Source of the DNA: Parelaphostrongylus tenuis | Taxonomy: Eukaryota; Nematoda; Chromadorea; Rhabditida; Metastrongylidae | NCBI GenBank assembly: GCA_019055375.1 | Contig: JAHQIW010003624.1 | Location: 124,001-188,000, forward strand | Length of the DNA stretch: 64,000 nucleotides | Reading direction: 5' to 3' | In this document: positions 44,379 to 56,045 of the stretch, piece after piece | Numbering within the stretch: the stretch's first letter is position 1 | Layout of the letters: every line of letters begins with the position of its first letter | The notes under the pieces: generated by a model | Seen by the model: the letters and a program-made list of their open reading frames with translations, nothing else | Told to the model about the DNA's origin: nothing | Databases searched by the model: none | Translations under genes and position numbers: made by a program

Positions 44379-44519
44379 TCATGGACCCAACCATCTTGCA
44401 CCTCCAACCCCCGCGGGTTGCTTCTAGCAATGACGTCTGTTTCCAGCGTGCCGTTGTTACATAGAAGGCGCGCCATTGTTAGTCTGGGGTCTAGATAGCA
44501 GAGGGTTGGGTCCATGATC
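44379..44519. mobile_element. MITE family B, copy 4 (right arm)
   Basis: Mirror of 40482-40622, with atcatggacccaaccatctt and cagagggttgggtccatgat ends. Confidence 0.6.
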
Positions 44520-45141
44520 CCGAAAGGGATGTGCACAGAAAGTAATATGATTGTGTACTATTAAAGTGTGATGATGTAGTAACAAAGTAGCACAACAACT
44601 CCAGTTCTCCCAAACGAAGAAAAAAGTCCTTGTCAAATAACGATTTTTGCACACCGTTTTTGTAAATCGATCAAATGTCGTCTGTAAAAGGTTAGGGTTC
44701 CATTTTTTTCAGATTTACGTAGGGTTTTCAGGTGCTCATTCACGACATTCCTCTTCTTCGGGGTACTCTTTGGGCACTTGGCGCAAATAATATCAGAATA
44801 ACCTTCATAGTTGTACAGAAAAGGCATAACGTTCGACTCATGCTCAGTCATGTAGGCCACATTTCATATGTTAGATCTCTTTTCCGGCAAGATCTACGGT
44901 AACGGTGAAATCGCGTCTGACTTGTAGTTCTTAATTTTACACATATTTAGCAAATGATCATTTTGAAAAGAGACACGCTTGACGCAGCGTTTGGAGGTAT
45001 CTTACGTCACACATGTAGTCGAAAGTTCGAAAGTGCTTGAACATTGAAAAGTGTATTTATAGTACATATTGCACAGGTATCACAGGTATGCATATATATA
45101 CATATATACACATATATATACATATACCTGTATCACCTGTA

Positions 45142-46717
45142 TCACCTATCGTCCCGTTGATCGTCGAGTGACTCGAGCGGGTACCAGCAACTCTTCCATT
45201 TTTCCCTATCGCGTGCAAGAGTAGCCCAGTGGGTCCTCCTTGCTCTAGGAATTCGCTGAGCATCATATCTTTCTTCCATCGCTTTCGTGAAGAAATCGGA
45301 CCAACGGGTCAGTGGTCTTCCTTTAGAGCGCTTAACGTCCCGAGGAATCCAGTCGGTAACGGCTCTCGTCCATCGGTTGTCGTTGAAGCGCATCACGTGT
45401 CCGCCCCACCTTATTTTCGATATCCTGGCGTGTAGAACGGCGTCTCTGATTTTCGATCGTTGACGTAGGTCGGAAGTTCGGATCCTTTCTCTCATTTGCG
45501 AAATACGAGATACTCCTAGCATCGACCTTTCGACTGCGCGTTCGATAACGGCAAGTGATCTTTCATCCTGCTTACGTAGCGACCAGGTTTCTGCTGCATA
45601 CGTTAGGGCAGGGATAATTGTCGAGTCGAAAAGGTGGGCACGGAGTCGGATGTTCTTTGTCCTCTTCACTACATCTTCGATGCTCTTAAACGTTCCCCAA
45701 GCCGCTCGTTTCCTCCTGCTCAACTCTGGGGCTAGGTCGTTCATCATGTTGATTTCACGACCTAGATAGATGTAACTGGAGCATTCGGAAATTGTCGTTC
45801 CGTTGAGCGTGAATGGGGCATTAGAAACCCATCCGTTCCTCATGAACATTGTTTTCGTTAGATTCAGTTGAAGACCGATCTTTCCACAGGCGTTATCGAA
45901 ATCAGTCAACATTCGTTCCGCTTGGCTGATGTTTGGTGTTATGAGAACGATATCGTCAGCAAAGCGAAGATGGTTTAATTGTCGACCGTCAATTTTCACT
46001 CCCATTTGTCCCATTCTAATGTTCGCATGACGTTTTGTAGGGTGGCAGTGAATAGTTTTGGCGATATTGTTTTGCCTTGTCGAACCCCTCTTCTTACGTC
46101 AATGGTGATATTGTTGTAGAATGGCGATATTCTGGTCGTGAAATCTTTATAAAGCTCACGAAGGACCATTATGTATCGAGTAGGGACGCCCTGGTTATCC
46201 AGAGCCTCTATAACCGCTTCTGTTTCCACTGAATCAAAGGCTTTTTTCAGATCGATAAAAGTGAGACAGAGTGGTTGTTTGTACTCTCGCGAAAATTCAA
46301 TGAGTCTTGTGATCGTGTGGATGTGGTCCATGGTACTAAATCCTTTTCTGAACCCTGCTTGTTCGCATGGCTGTCCTTCGTCCAGTGTTCTGTCAATCCT
46401 GTTCAGGATGACTCGAGTAAAGAGTTTATAGACAACGGACAGCAAGCAGATTGGGCGATAATTGCTTATGTCGTGAAGGTCTCCCTTTTTGAACAGCAAT
46501 ACGGTCTTGCTGGTTTTCCATTGAATAGGGATCTTGCATTCTGACAGGTAGCGAGTGAAGAGCCGAGCCAGGGTGTTGATGAGAACTGGCGGCAGGTTCT
46601 TCAGGTGTTCTGCTCTAATCCTGTCTGGACCGGGTGTTGTTCTGTTTTTCACCGACGATATAGCATGTCGGATTTCGGAAGGAAGGACCGGTGGATCGAC
46701 ATATTCGTCCTCTTTCA

Positions 46718-46718
<1 letters not shown>
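45142..46718 (-). pseudogene. RTE-type LINE reverse transcriptase, 5'-truncated (right arm copy, frameshifted)
   Basis: Mirror of 38281-39859. One base is missing in an A run (T3 at 46005-46007, against A4 at 38994-38997 in the left copy), which splits the frame between motifs B and C: 46718-45996 ends shortly after GVRQGKTISPKLF, and 46014-45142 restarts just before LRFADDIVLI. One residue differs near the C-terminus (Ala here, Ser in the left copy, at ERYDxQRIPRA). Confidence 0.9.
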
Positions 46719-46765
<47 letters not shown>

Positions 46766-46785
46766 ATATATACGGGGGGGGGGTA
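46719..46785. repeat. (TA)n microsatellite with G10 run
   Basis: Mirror of 38212-38280 with different run lengths. Confidence 0.95.
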
Positions 46786-46969
46786 GTCAGAGGTGGCTAG
46801 CGAGACACACGTTGTCAATAGTTCAATACAGCCCAAGGCTTAGTAGACCTTCCTTCTCTTCCGGGACGGCAACTCAGTACCAGACTTGTCTGAAAAGGAT
46901 AACAGTACCGACTGGATAGATCGGTTAGTATGTAAATCTTTGTAAAGGCAAGATATGCGTCCAACTATT
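46786..46969 (+). repeat. tRNA-derived SINE, partial, right arm
   Basis: Mirror of 38025-38215. Confidence 0.6.
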
Positions 46970-47474
46970 TCAAGAGTGCTACAAATGGAGTTGAATGCAC
47001 TGCATATCGCTCCGGGATGTTCCAAAAAAAATTGTTGCTGTAAAACATGGGTGGCAGTGTCTTTGCACTATTCCCTTACTTATCTACTTTTACCTTCTTT
47101 CAGATAGATACATGGCGCAAGGTGGCCGATCAAAATATTTCTCCAGGGCTAGTTGTGGACACGAACGTGACCCGTCCTGCTTTTAAAGAATTTTATCTAA
47201 ATTCCCACATTACATTGCAGGTACGTAAAAACCTGTAGATGAACTCTGACAGATAGTTCTATAAGTTTCACGCAAAAGGGGTCTGCCTCCACTCCTCGAT
47301 ATACAGTACTTGTTGACGATCTCGATCTGTCCATGGACGAGTTGGAAGGGATGACTCATGTTTTGACGCATACCACATCAAATCGTCAATCTGTTAACAT
47401 CTTTACCGACGCCACTCTATGTCGCCAATGCCTACGCTAACCGAGGGCAAAACAATTATGAAGCCAATTTGTAA
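46970..47474 (+). pseudogene. Argonaute (WAGO-like) C-terminal PIWI fragment, right arm copy
   Basis: Mirror of 37521-38025. Pieces: 46970-47050 (VLQMELNALHIAPG, then KKIVAVKHG after an A8 frameshift), 47104-47220 (acceptor tttcag, donor gtacgt; NISPGLVVDTNVTRP and FYLNSHITLQ) and 47279-47474 (STPRYTVLVDDLDLSMDELE, then SLPTPLYVANAYANRG in a shifted frame, stop). Both arms carry the same shifts, so the damage predates the duplication or reflects one source sequence. Upstream PIWI, PAZ and N domains are absent; the SINE and LINE lie where they would be. Confidence 0.8.
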
Positions 47475-47479
47475 TTATT

Positions 47480-47770
47480 TTTTTGTAGAGTTACAGAATT
47501 CGATCCCACACGGGAGTTCAACTAGCGTCTTCCCTATAGCGGGGCGTGTGCTGCTACTGCACCAATGGTATCGTTTCTGTATAATCTATAAGAATTCTTT
47601 GATTTACCATTTTTGAGCAGTGTCAGAATATTAAAACTATGCATCTGAGGGTGCTGAGTTATAAGCAAAGCATTTTACCTCAATAGAAAGTTGGAGCTGC
47701 TATTCATCCACTTACGATGCGCACCACCACTACACCGAAGCTACTGGTCCGCTACCCTTTTTTTTGATAT
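47480..47770. repeat. Two degenerate tRNA-like segments, right arm
   Basis: Mirror of 37240-37505; cacgggagttcaactagcgt and accaccactacaccgaagc are recognisable. Confidence 0.4.
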
Positions 47771-47989
47771 AACGCATCTCAGGTGCTAGTAATCAGTATC
47801 TGTCAGTATCAAAACGTACTAGTAGTGTGGCTGGACTGCATGACTTCGGGCTCGCTTTTCGCTGCAACATATTAACGATCTGTTTAACACTACTGGTTTC
47901 AGTAAAATCTATGCCCATGCTAATCGACAAAACAATTTGACGGTTTACTAGCGAAAGTCGCTTTTTACGTCTTTACTACATGTCAACAA

Positions 47990-48797
47990 TACAAGACAGT
48001 TATTAAAGCCGCAATTAGTATTATTGAAATTTGGTGCACATATCTTTATCATCGGCGATATTCATGGGCATCTCCGCCATTTCCTCCAAACTCTTCGCTT
48101 GTGTTGGCCTCCACCGCAGAAAGAAATACTATCTCTGGGTGATTATGTTGATGGACGTCAGAAATTATTTGACTTCATTGTACCACTTTTGTTTCGTAGA
48201 ATCAAGTATTCAAACTTGATCCACCTTTTGAGAATTCTCCAAATTGAAGCGATAATGCGTCAGTATTGGAAGGAAAATGACTTGGGCGAATCGTACGTAT
48301 GTAAGAAACATTTCAGAAGGTGTTCAACGAGCTGCTCCTTTGTGCAGTATTGACCGTTCAACTTTTGCGCATGCATGTTGGCAAATTACCAAAAAATTAG
48401 CTTTGGATGCCTTTTTTCAAACTCAAAAAAAACCAAGAACAATTTCTATTTTTGATGGAGGCATGAAGGTGCACCTGAAATATCAATGTAGTCCGACTCT
48501 TCATTAGAATCTTCTACCGGTTTCCAGCTCCATGTGACATGAGCTACATTGCACATCTATGGTGATGACACAACCTGGTACCACGATGGTGGTTTGGACT
48601 CATGAAATTGTCAAGATAGGGCACCAGTTTGTGTTTGATGGAGAACTATTCACAGTATTATTGACTCCAAACTATTTTGGAATTGCTGGACGGACAACCT
48701 TAGTGATAAAGGTTTCAAATGGCTTAGAAATCGCATTTCATGCACTGAAACCTCGCTTCGACACCACTTGCTCAAGTGGAGAGGACGACTTTTTATA
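47990..48797 (+). pseudogene. PP1-like Ser/Thr phosphatase, decayed (right arm copy)
   Basis: Mirror of 36199-37006. GDIHGH and GDYVDG survive, GNHE does not, and the C-terminal FTVLLTPNYF block lies in a separate open stretch (48559-48798). Loss of metal-binding Asn and His residues predicts no phosphatase activity even if expressed. Confidence 0.75.
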
Positions 48798-49030
48798 GGA
48801 AATGGCGACGGTACACTTTACGTCTGAGAATCTATATCAATACTCCCGTCTTTTACCCACCAAAAAAGTGGCGGGGACTAAGTGTGCAGTCATCGATGAT
48901 AGTATCATCCACAGGAGTACCTCCAGTTCGGGCACAAGTCAAACCCATAGTCAGTTCGATTTAAGACGAGGAGCACAGCGAAAAAACCTACTTTCCTGAA
49001 TCAATTGTCAGCTTAAATGATAATGCCGAT

Positions 49031-49115
49031 AGCGGTGGCCTCGGTGGTGTAGTGATATCCATGTCGTCATTGTGGATGAACGCCGGTTCAAGTCCCGTTT
49101 GAGCCGGATGTTTAC
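49031..49115 (+). repeat. tRNA-like segment (family 2), right arm
   Basis: gcggtggcctcggtggtgta, gtgatatccatgtcgtc, and B box gccggttcaagtcccg. No clean acceptor stem is visible, so it is not called a tRNA gene. Confidence 0.55.
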
Positions 49116-50449
49116 ATCACTTAACTTTCAGATAAATAATAAAAACATTATAGCGGCGCTAAAATCCATTGACGTTTTTATCATGTATATAATTTGGATA
49201 CAAGATTTTCAAGAGGGCTATTGTAACCGGAAACAAAAACGTCTTTTCTAAGTGCCAGCTGTCACCCAAAAGCCTAAATCTCGACGATTTTAATGATAAG
49301 TATGGTTTGTGAAAAATCTTTTTTCTCGTCTTAAAGAGTGGAAACAATATGAAGCTTTACACTCGCCTTTCGTAGCATTTTCTATAGCTCATGTCTCTAC
49401 AATTCTAAAGCCATCATATGCGTCACGTAGGAAAGCAGGTAGACATGCTTGCACAAACAATGACGGCGTTGCCTCTCGTGAGAAAGCGATAGCATGACGC
49501 CGCCTGAACATCAATGCTGTCTCTTGAAACGAGAACTATAAATTTTTACAAGGTACTGCTATATTTTTGTAACTTAAAATTACCTTTGTAGAGAGTCTAC
49601 CAAGTCAACGTTGTCAGAGTCTGATTCATCTCTGGACTGCGTAAGTTTAGGACATCGGCTGTCCTATGCAAACAGAAAAACTGGCGAACTTTCGTGTCAA
49701 TGCTTAACTGAGTGTCTAAATGTTGTCTCAAATTGGTTTCTCTTACTATTAGATGCTGTAGTCGCAGGCCACCAACGTCATTTCTCTTAGCAAATCTCAT
49801 AGTAAGCTTTAGTGTTTTGAATATACTTCATTTTCTTACCGACGTCTCTTTTAAAGTTCTTCTTGAGTATTTATGTTAATATTTGTTTATTTTGAAGGAG
49901 CTATAGTGCTTGCATTGGCATGTATAAATTACTACTTCTATATGGTTGAGCTAATAGAAAAATCTGTTTTTTGCTCATCCTTTTTGCTTTTTTGAGATGT
50001 TTCCCCGTTTGACTGTGCTGTCACGAAAAATTCTCATCCAGCGAAACCTTGGGGAGTACTGGTAGTAAACATTTGTTCTCGGTATATTCATCAATGACGC
50101 CTACTATCTGTTATGATTTATGAAAAGATTACCAATGACTGAGTGCACACATTTCATTTTTTTTCCTGATTGGTTTTCAGCTTTCTCGTTGGATTGGTAC
50201 ATTCATTGATGTCTTTGTGAATTTTGTGCATAAAATGTAAGCAACAAATTGCAAGTTTGAATTTTGCTGCTGCCGTCAATTTCATAAGCCTCCAGATTTA
50301 AAATAAATGTTTTGCAAAATGATTTGTCTGTTTATAGATGACTAGGGCTACAAACAGTGCAGAGCGACAAAGCCTTAGCAAACATATCTACGGAGTTAAG
50401 CACAGTGCTCATTACCTGCACGAGCTGCAGTGTCGTGATCATCGACTTA

Positions 50450-50725
50450 CTTGAGCGGGCTTCAGCGAGACTTTCGTTTTTTCCCGTAGCAAGGCAAATG
50501 TATCCCCAATGGGCTCTACTAGCTTTGAGAATTTACGGAGCACCATATATCTCTTCCCCGCTTTTCGTGATTAATACGTACCATCGAGTCGATGGTTCTA
50601 GTGTGGTGCTTTTAACATCGCGAGGAACACAGTCGGTGACGGTTTTCATCTCTTCGTGTCGATCATGTCCAGTAGCAGTAATGCAGTGCTCAGTATATTG
50701 GCAACTAGTGGTCCACTTCCAGTAA
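50450..50725 (-). pseudogene. RTE LINE 3' fragment, diverged
   Basis: Aligns by eye with the C-terminal coding part of the right-arm RTE: ttgagcgggcttcagcgaga corresponds to ctcgagcgggtaccagcaac, and atcgcgaggaacacagtcgg corresponds to gtcccgaggaatccagtcgg. Far more diverged than the palindrome copies, so an older insertion. The right palindrome arm ends inside it. Confidence 0.7.
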
Positions 50726-51255
50726 TGTTGTTATTAGTTCGCTCGACCCGATGTTACAATCATTTGTGCTGATAGCAAAAGAGTTGTGGAAAGAATCAAA
50801 TCAGTGCCTTACTTGTCGCATCCTTAAAACAAATCATCAGTGCGCCACCTCGTCTCCAGGCTGAGTGATCGTGAAGTGAAGATCACATTCCCATCGTAGA
50901 GAGTTGCGAAATAAATCGTCTCTCTGAAGATCAGTTTTTGTGGTGATGACACGCGAATTTCGCCAACTTACAAACGAAAACGTTTTGACGTTTCCGAAGG
51001 TCAGAGGACGGATAAGCGTGGATGGGTGACCTTTAACCTCTTCACTAACATTTCAAACGATTATAACATCTCGGCTGTTGCTGAGGAACGGATGTCTGAC
51101 AAGTCAAGCTACAGCGACAAATGTTTGTCGGAAATGTGGCCAACTTTCGGTTATTTTGAAGGCAACATCTATCATTAGTCTATAGTAAATACATATAGGA
51201 CCATACCACTTAGCGCTTGGTTTTGATACTTTTAATAATATCTACAAATGTCTTA

Positions 51256-51452
51256 AAGGCACGTGTGGTGCAATAGATACTACAATCGCGCATGTTGCGG
51301 TGTTTTGATTTCACGCTCATCGCTCATCAATTTCTCTGTCTGTCCGGTGCGGGCGAATCGGTCCCTAGATGGCTTGACTTGCAGCACCAATATTGGTAGA
51401 ACACAGCAGGTCATTCTGAAGGCCAGATAAGCATTCAGTCACCCCAAACGAT
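51256..51452 (+). repeat. tRNA-derived SINE, copy 12 (diverged, plus orientation)
   Basis: Head gcacgtgtggtgcaatagat. On the minus strand the body reads ggggtgactgaatgcttatc then tggccttcagaatgacc, matching the family body. Confidence 0.55.
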
Positions 51453-51710
51453 GCTCTGAAAAGTTGAATGTATTGCACAATTCTTAGGAGCCGATTAACG
51501 TTTAGAGCTCTAATTTTTTGATAGATCAATGGAGGCGGGGTAGCACAGTAATTAGCAGGGTAGTGTGCAAGGTGAATAGCAGCACATTGACTTCAACGTC
51601 TTCCTCCTTTTCCACAACATCATCAGTCAATCATTTGAACGCATGGGACCGATTTTTTTGAGATTTTCAACACTTTCCTTATCAAGGCTAGGTTTTTTTC
51701 GTGTTCTTAC

Positions 51711-51894
51711 CACTGCTGGACATTGGATTATCGAAAGCATCGCTTTCCGTACACCCTTCGTTTGCACGTGATCTCATAGGACAGCAACTTCGTGTGCACA
51801 TTCGGTTTCTGGGTGGTGGTGCCGGCCGGTTGAATGGTGTCGAAGCGTTGTGTGTGTTCGGCAATGGAGTCGTGTCAACGATCGCGAAAATCAT
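51711..51894 (-). CDS. Possible coding exon, unassigned
   Basis: An open stretch starting at a Met codon (51894) and ending at a strong donor (AGTG then gtaagaac) in phase 1. The peptide is proline-rich then cysteine-rich: TTPLPNTHNASTPFNRPAPP, CTRSCCPMRS, ESDAFDNPMSSS. The frame is open upstream to 52002. I do not recognise a family and found no partner exon, so it may be chance. Confidence 0.3.
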
Positions 51895-51899
51895 AGTAT

Positions 51900-54540
51900 T
51901 CAGTTTTTGAATGCCATGAGTTCCATACAAAACGTGTAAATTTGTAGTAAGAACGGACTTGAATAATCTAACACTAATTGCATATGTTTCCAAATTATTC
52001 ATAGAGGCGATTTGCTCATGAGCTTTGGATTTAATGTGATCGCCAACATGTGTTGTGGTGCATATTCGTTTTACCTAAATGATTAACAATGTAGATGAAG
52101 ACAAAGTCGCTTTCGTTACGCAGTGGGATACAAGGCAGAATCCATATCGAAGGACCTTTCTTGCATTGTACTAACACGACAAACATTTGTTGAGACAATT
52201 TATTCTTTCAATGATTAGAAGGTTTAGAGCTATTCCTCTATTTACGCTTGATTTGTTCACCAGTTTATTTCGCTGTCCATAGGCGCGTGTCTTTTGATAG
52301 TGAGATATTCACGAGCCTATACTCTATTTAAAACTTAGGGAATTAGGGCCTTTGCTCCCATCAAAAACAGTTTTAAACTTTATACTATGTTTTTTAGATT
52401 TTTTGACCGAAGAAGACCTTTGTACTGGAAGAAGTATCAGTAGCTCACATAAAATTTGAAATAAAGGAATCAGTGTAGATCGGTTCTTCAAAAATGCACC
52501 ATGTATTCATTTTTGATCCTAAAGTGATGCTTCAATGGATATTTGGCATGTACTATTACTTGCTCTGGCCATCCAATGTACCTCAGTGTTCTTATTCTGG
52601 CAAAACAAGTTAAATTTCCAACCACAGCGATGTGGTAACTAGAGGGCGTGGAAATCAATCAATGTATCTAATGCATTGTTTCTTATTTACACGTCTCTAG
52701 AATATTGGCTGCAACAAAAATTTGTATCTTTCCCACTTTTTGTTCCACATACCAATGGTCCTAGCATACGCAGTTTACCTGAGCTTCAAAATAATATGGT
52801 CAAAAAAAGAACAATTTTTGTTCAAAATCACGTAGCATCAGAATGAGGCTAATATTCAACTGGAAAAAGCTATAAGCTAGCACTTTACCCACTAAACACT
52901 GCGAGATGTTATACTCTTTTAACCAGATCTGCCAAAGTTTCTGGTAAGATGCGGAAAGTGAAAGAAGGGTTTGGGAGCATTGTTGGTGTTCCTTCTGACG
53001 TGATCATTGTTGACGGAAACTGGCTGTTGTCAATTCATAAGACGATTCTTCTCGATAGTATTTCACTGCCTCATAGATGATGACACAAAATCTGCAACAT
53101 TATTTCAAATTAGTTGGTGGGATTCCTCAAATAAGCGACTGATTTATGGGTTTGCGATCAACAATAAGCGTTTCCTGAAACACTAGTAAAGTTTACGTTG
53201 GTTCTCCCACGTATTCTTCCGTTTCTCTCAGAATCATTTTTCATGTTCAACGGCAGTGGACATACGACGTTGTGTACAGGGTAATCAAGCAAATAATGTC
53301 ACTAAAGGTCTTCAAGCCATTGAGACTTCCACAATCCTTAGCGTTTTCGATACTAATGTTAATGGACAGATTGAAAAATGTTCTATCCATATTTGTTAAC
53401 TATTTATTCCTAAATGAACTCTAAATAACTAGCGATTTTTTTCATTCGAAAGAATTTATTAATATTGTTTTGTGTGCATCTTATCACCGAATTTTTCACG
53501 AAGGTCGTTTTGCTCAGTATATCTCTTGCTACTAAAATTCGGCGTTCTTTGAGGTATTTTCCTCAGTGCTAAATTATTATATTCATCAAAGGATAATTTG
53601 ATTTTGAGTCTGCGAAAGGGATGACGTCAAAAGATTTTTTGATGAGCATTTTGAGGTTCGCGTTTTTTGGAGTCTCGATGTTAGTCATGCTGGAGCCTTT
53701 CTCTTACCACACCAGGCAGTCTCTGGCCCTTGTGGATCAGAGAGCTCTGCCTCATTGTGACCGCTTGATGCTGAAACGGTGATCTTTCCCGATATGGCTC
53801 GCTCATAGTTTGATTTTCAGGTAAAACATCGGTTTTATTCCTAATTTGGGAATCCCTAGTAAAGAGATGAACACTCGCTGTACATTGCAGTCCGACACGA
53901 ACACCTGCCAGCCTCGATTAGTCCATAGACCTTAAGAGACGCATATAGATTGATAACAAGTGTTAAGATTGCGGGAAACGCAGCGACGAAGCAACTGATA
54001 GGAATGATGAAGACATGGTAAACTCAAATGACGTCTTGATGAGATTTTGTGTGATAAAACTACATGTGATGCATTCACAAATAGCGGACACGAGGGCTCC
54101 GACAGTTCTACCACTAGGAACTGTACCCATTCTAGCGTTTATAGACTTGCTGATAGATGAGAGCTGTCTATGAATTTATGATCACCAAAAGACTTTAGGA
54201 GTTTGAACATGTTAGGATTGTGGAAGGATTTTCCTCATTAGCAGATTAGTGAACGATCTGTATATGCTGCTTATCACTAATATGTCACTATGGTTCATAT
54301 AAAAGCACGGTGATGTCGAAATCACTATGCAATACGCAACTTATCCTGTGTTTATTTCTATGCTTCTATTATGTTGAGCAAGAAGTTGTAGAAATTCTTC
54401 GTTACTTTTTGATTGGAAAGAATGATATGCGTGTGTTGATCCTCCAGTCTGGAGATAAGATTTAACGATCCTTGAAGCCGTCGGCAAGTAATGAGTGCTG
54501 GTACGGCGACAAAATCAACTGTGAGCAGACGACCTAAGTT
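51900..54540. other. No confident gene
   Basis: AT-rich sequence with short open stretches. One, around 52915-53080 on plus (VKEGFGSIVGVPSDVIIVDG), looks somewhat coding-like but is unassigned. Confidence 0.4.
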
Positions 54541-55170
54541 ATTCAAACAAAACAGTTTGATCTCGAAGACATGCCTCGCCCTGGCCGGCCATCTATTTGG
54601 ACTGATGGTGACTTGTAAGCCGCTTTAGATGCTAAGCCCTCATCGAACACCCGTGATTTGGCTAAAGAGCTTGGTGTTACGCAGCCGACCACTGTCAACA
54701 TGTTGCACTAATTTGACCTTGTCCACAAGAAGCCTTACTGGGATTCGCATGAACCTTATCCATTTATAGCCTTATTAGATTAACATCCCATTTCTGAACG
54801 ATTGTTGGTTCAAATCATTTACGAAGTTGAAGAAACTGTCAAGAGTTTTTCAATCCAAAACAGCCGAAATGGTACTTCGAAAAGAACTGGAATTTTGCAG
54901 AACGACAGCAGAAAGACGTGGGTAATGGTATACTATACTTTGAAGAGTAATTATTGCTGTTTTTCTTGTTATCCAACCCTAGTATGATGACACGTCCTAT
55001 TTAGAAATAATGATCTATTGCAGCAACGACTAAAATAAGAGTTGATTGATAATAATTAGCCCGCCAAAAACAATTACAGCGAGAGATGATTTTTCGGTTC
55101 AACTCCCTCAACGTTGTTTTGCCACTGTTGAGCTACTGAATGATTACAAAAAGTGGAACAGAAAGAGATT
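54540..55170 (+). pseudogene. Decayed mariner transposase
   Basis: Broken frames give FDLEDMPRPGRPSIWTDGDL (the GRP linker), then TRDLAKELGVTQPTTVNMLH (second helix-turn-helix), and further on RKTWVMVYYTL, which resembles the EKWVLY block around the first catalytic Asp. Several stops interrupt it. Terminal repeats were not found. A different lineage from the relics at 12.1 and 13.5 kb, judging by the linker sequence. Confidence 0.75.
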
Positions 55171-55498
55171 CTGCGCTCCGAACGAAATTGTCTGAAGAAA
55201 GGTGACCCTTACATGATAATAACATGGAAATGTTTAAAGGTATTGGATCCTGAGTGCAAATCGTAAATACTGGATAATCGCTGAAGTTAATCAGTTTCAA
55301 TAAAGTTGTTTCAAGACTAGCATGATTTTTGATCTAGAATAATTACAGATTTTAGAAAAAATACGACTATCACACAGAGGTGAATATAACAAAGTGAAGG
55401 ATGTTATGCATCAAAGGTGGAAATTCGTACTTGCATCATTGATATCATACTAGCCTCTGATTCTTTGCGACGAAGTCATGTTTTGTTACTGGTAAACA

Positions 55499-56045
55499 AA
55501 CAACGAAGCGATTGAACTGTTCCGGCAAGCCGAAGCAAGGGATGAAGTAGCTGCGTATACAGACCAACTAGTTCTAGATTATGTGGTAATGGAGCTCAGT
55601 GAGCCACCATCTACACAACTAATCAAAATGGCCACGATGTGTGCGTTCTTCATTGCACATGTTGAGTAGTCACTGATGCTGAGGTAAAGTTTATTTCGCA
55701 GCTTGGCTTCAGCTCATTACAGCATTTTCAATCGCAATTCAGTCTCGGAGCAGTTCGCAGCAGTAAATGAAACTTTCCGAAAGCTATGTTCAGTTTTGAA
55801 TCGAACATTTCAGTGTGTTATACCTAAATGATTTGACGGCACCATGCAACGATATTCGGCTCATCATCATTAAAATTCCGGATATTCATTAATTCTGTAA
55901 CAAAAACTCAGCAACATCGCTTACTATATCTAATCCGCAAAGCTTTGAAACGTCATGGTATCCTATTCCAAAACGCCCTTATACAGACGAAGCAGCATCT
56001 GTCAATGCGCAACAATCCATTCACAATATGCTCAAAGAGGCGTAA
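55499..56045 (+). pseudogene. Coding-like fragments, unassigned
   Basis: Three adjacent open stretches with protein-like composition: 55502-55669 (NEAIELFRQAEARDEVAAYT, QLVLDYVVMELSEPP), 55703-55831 (HYSIFNRNSVSEQFAAVNET) and 55932-56045 (NPQSFETSWYPIPKRPYTDE, SVNAQQSIHNMLKEA). The first two share a frame with stops between; a 40-65-nt intron or decay could explain this. I do not recognise the family. A gene remnant or retroelement gag are both possible. Confidence 0.35.

Larger units (their letters stand above)
44148..50462. repeat. Right arm of a giant palindrome (6.3 kb)
   Basis: Reverse complement of 34541-40852, same gene fragments in mirror order. The arm starts inside a truncated family A element (a broken end at gaagaccctgtagcaacg) and ends inside an RTE fragment that continues past 50462. 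Confidence 0.95.
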
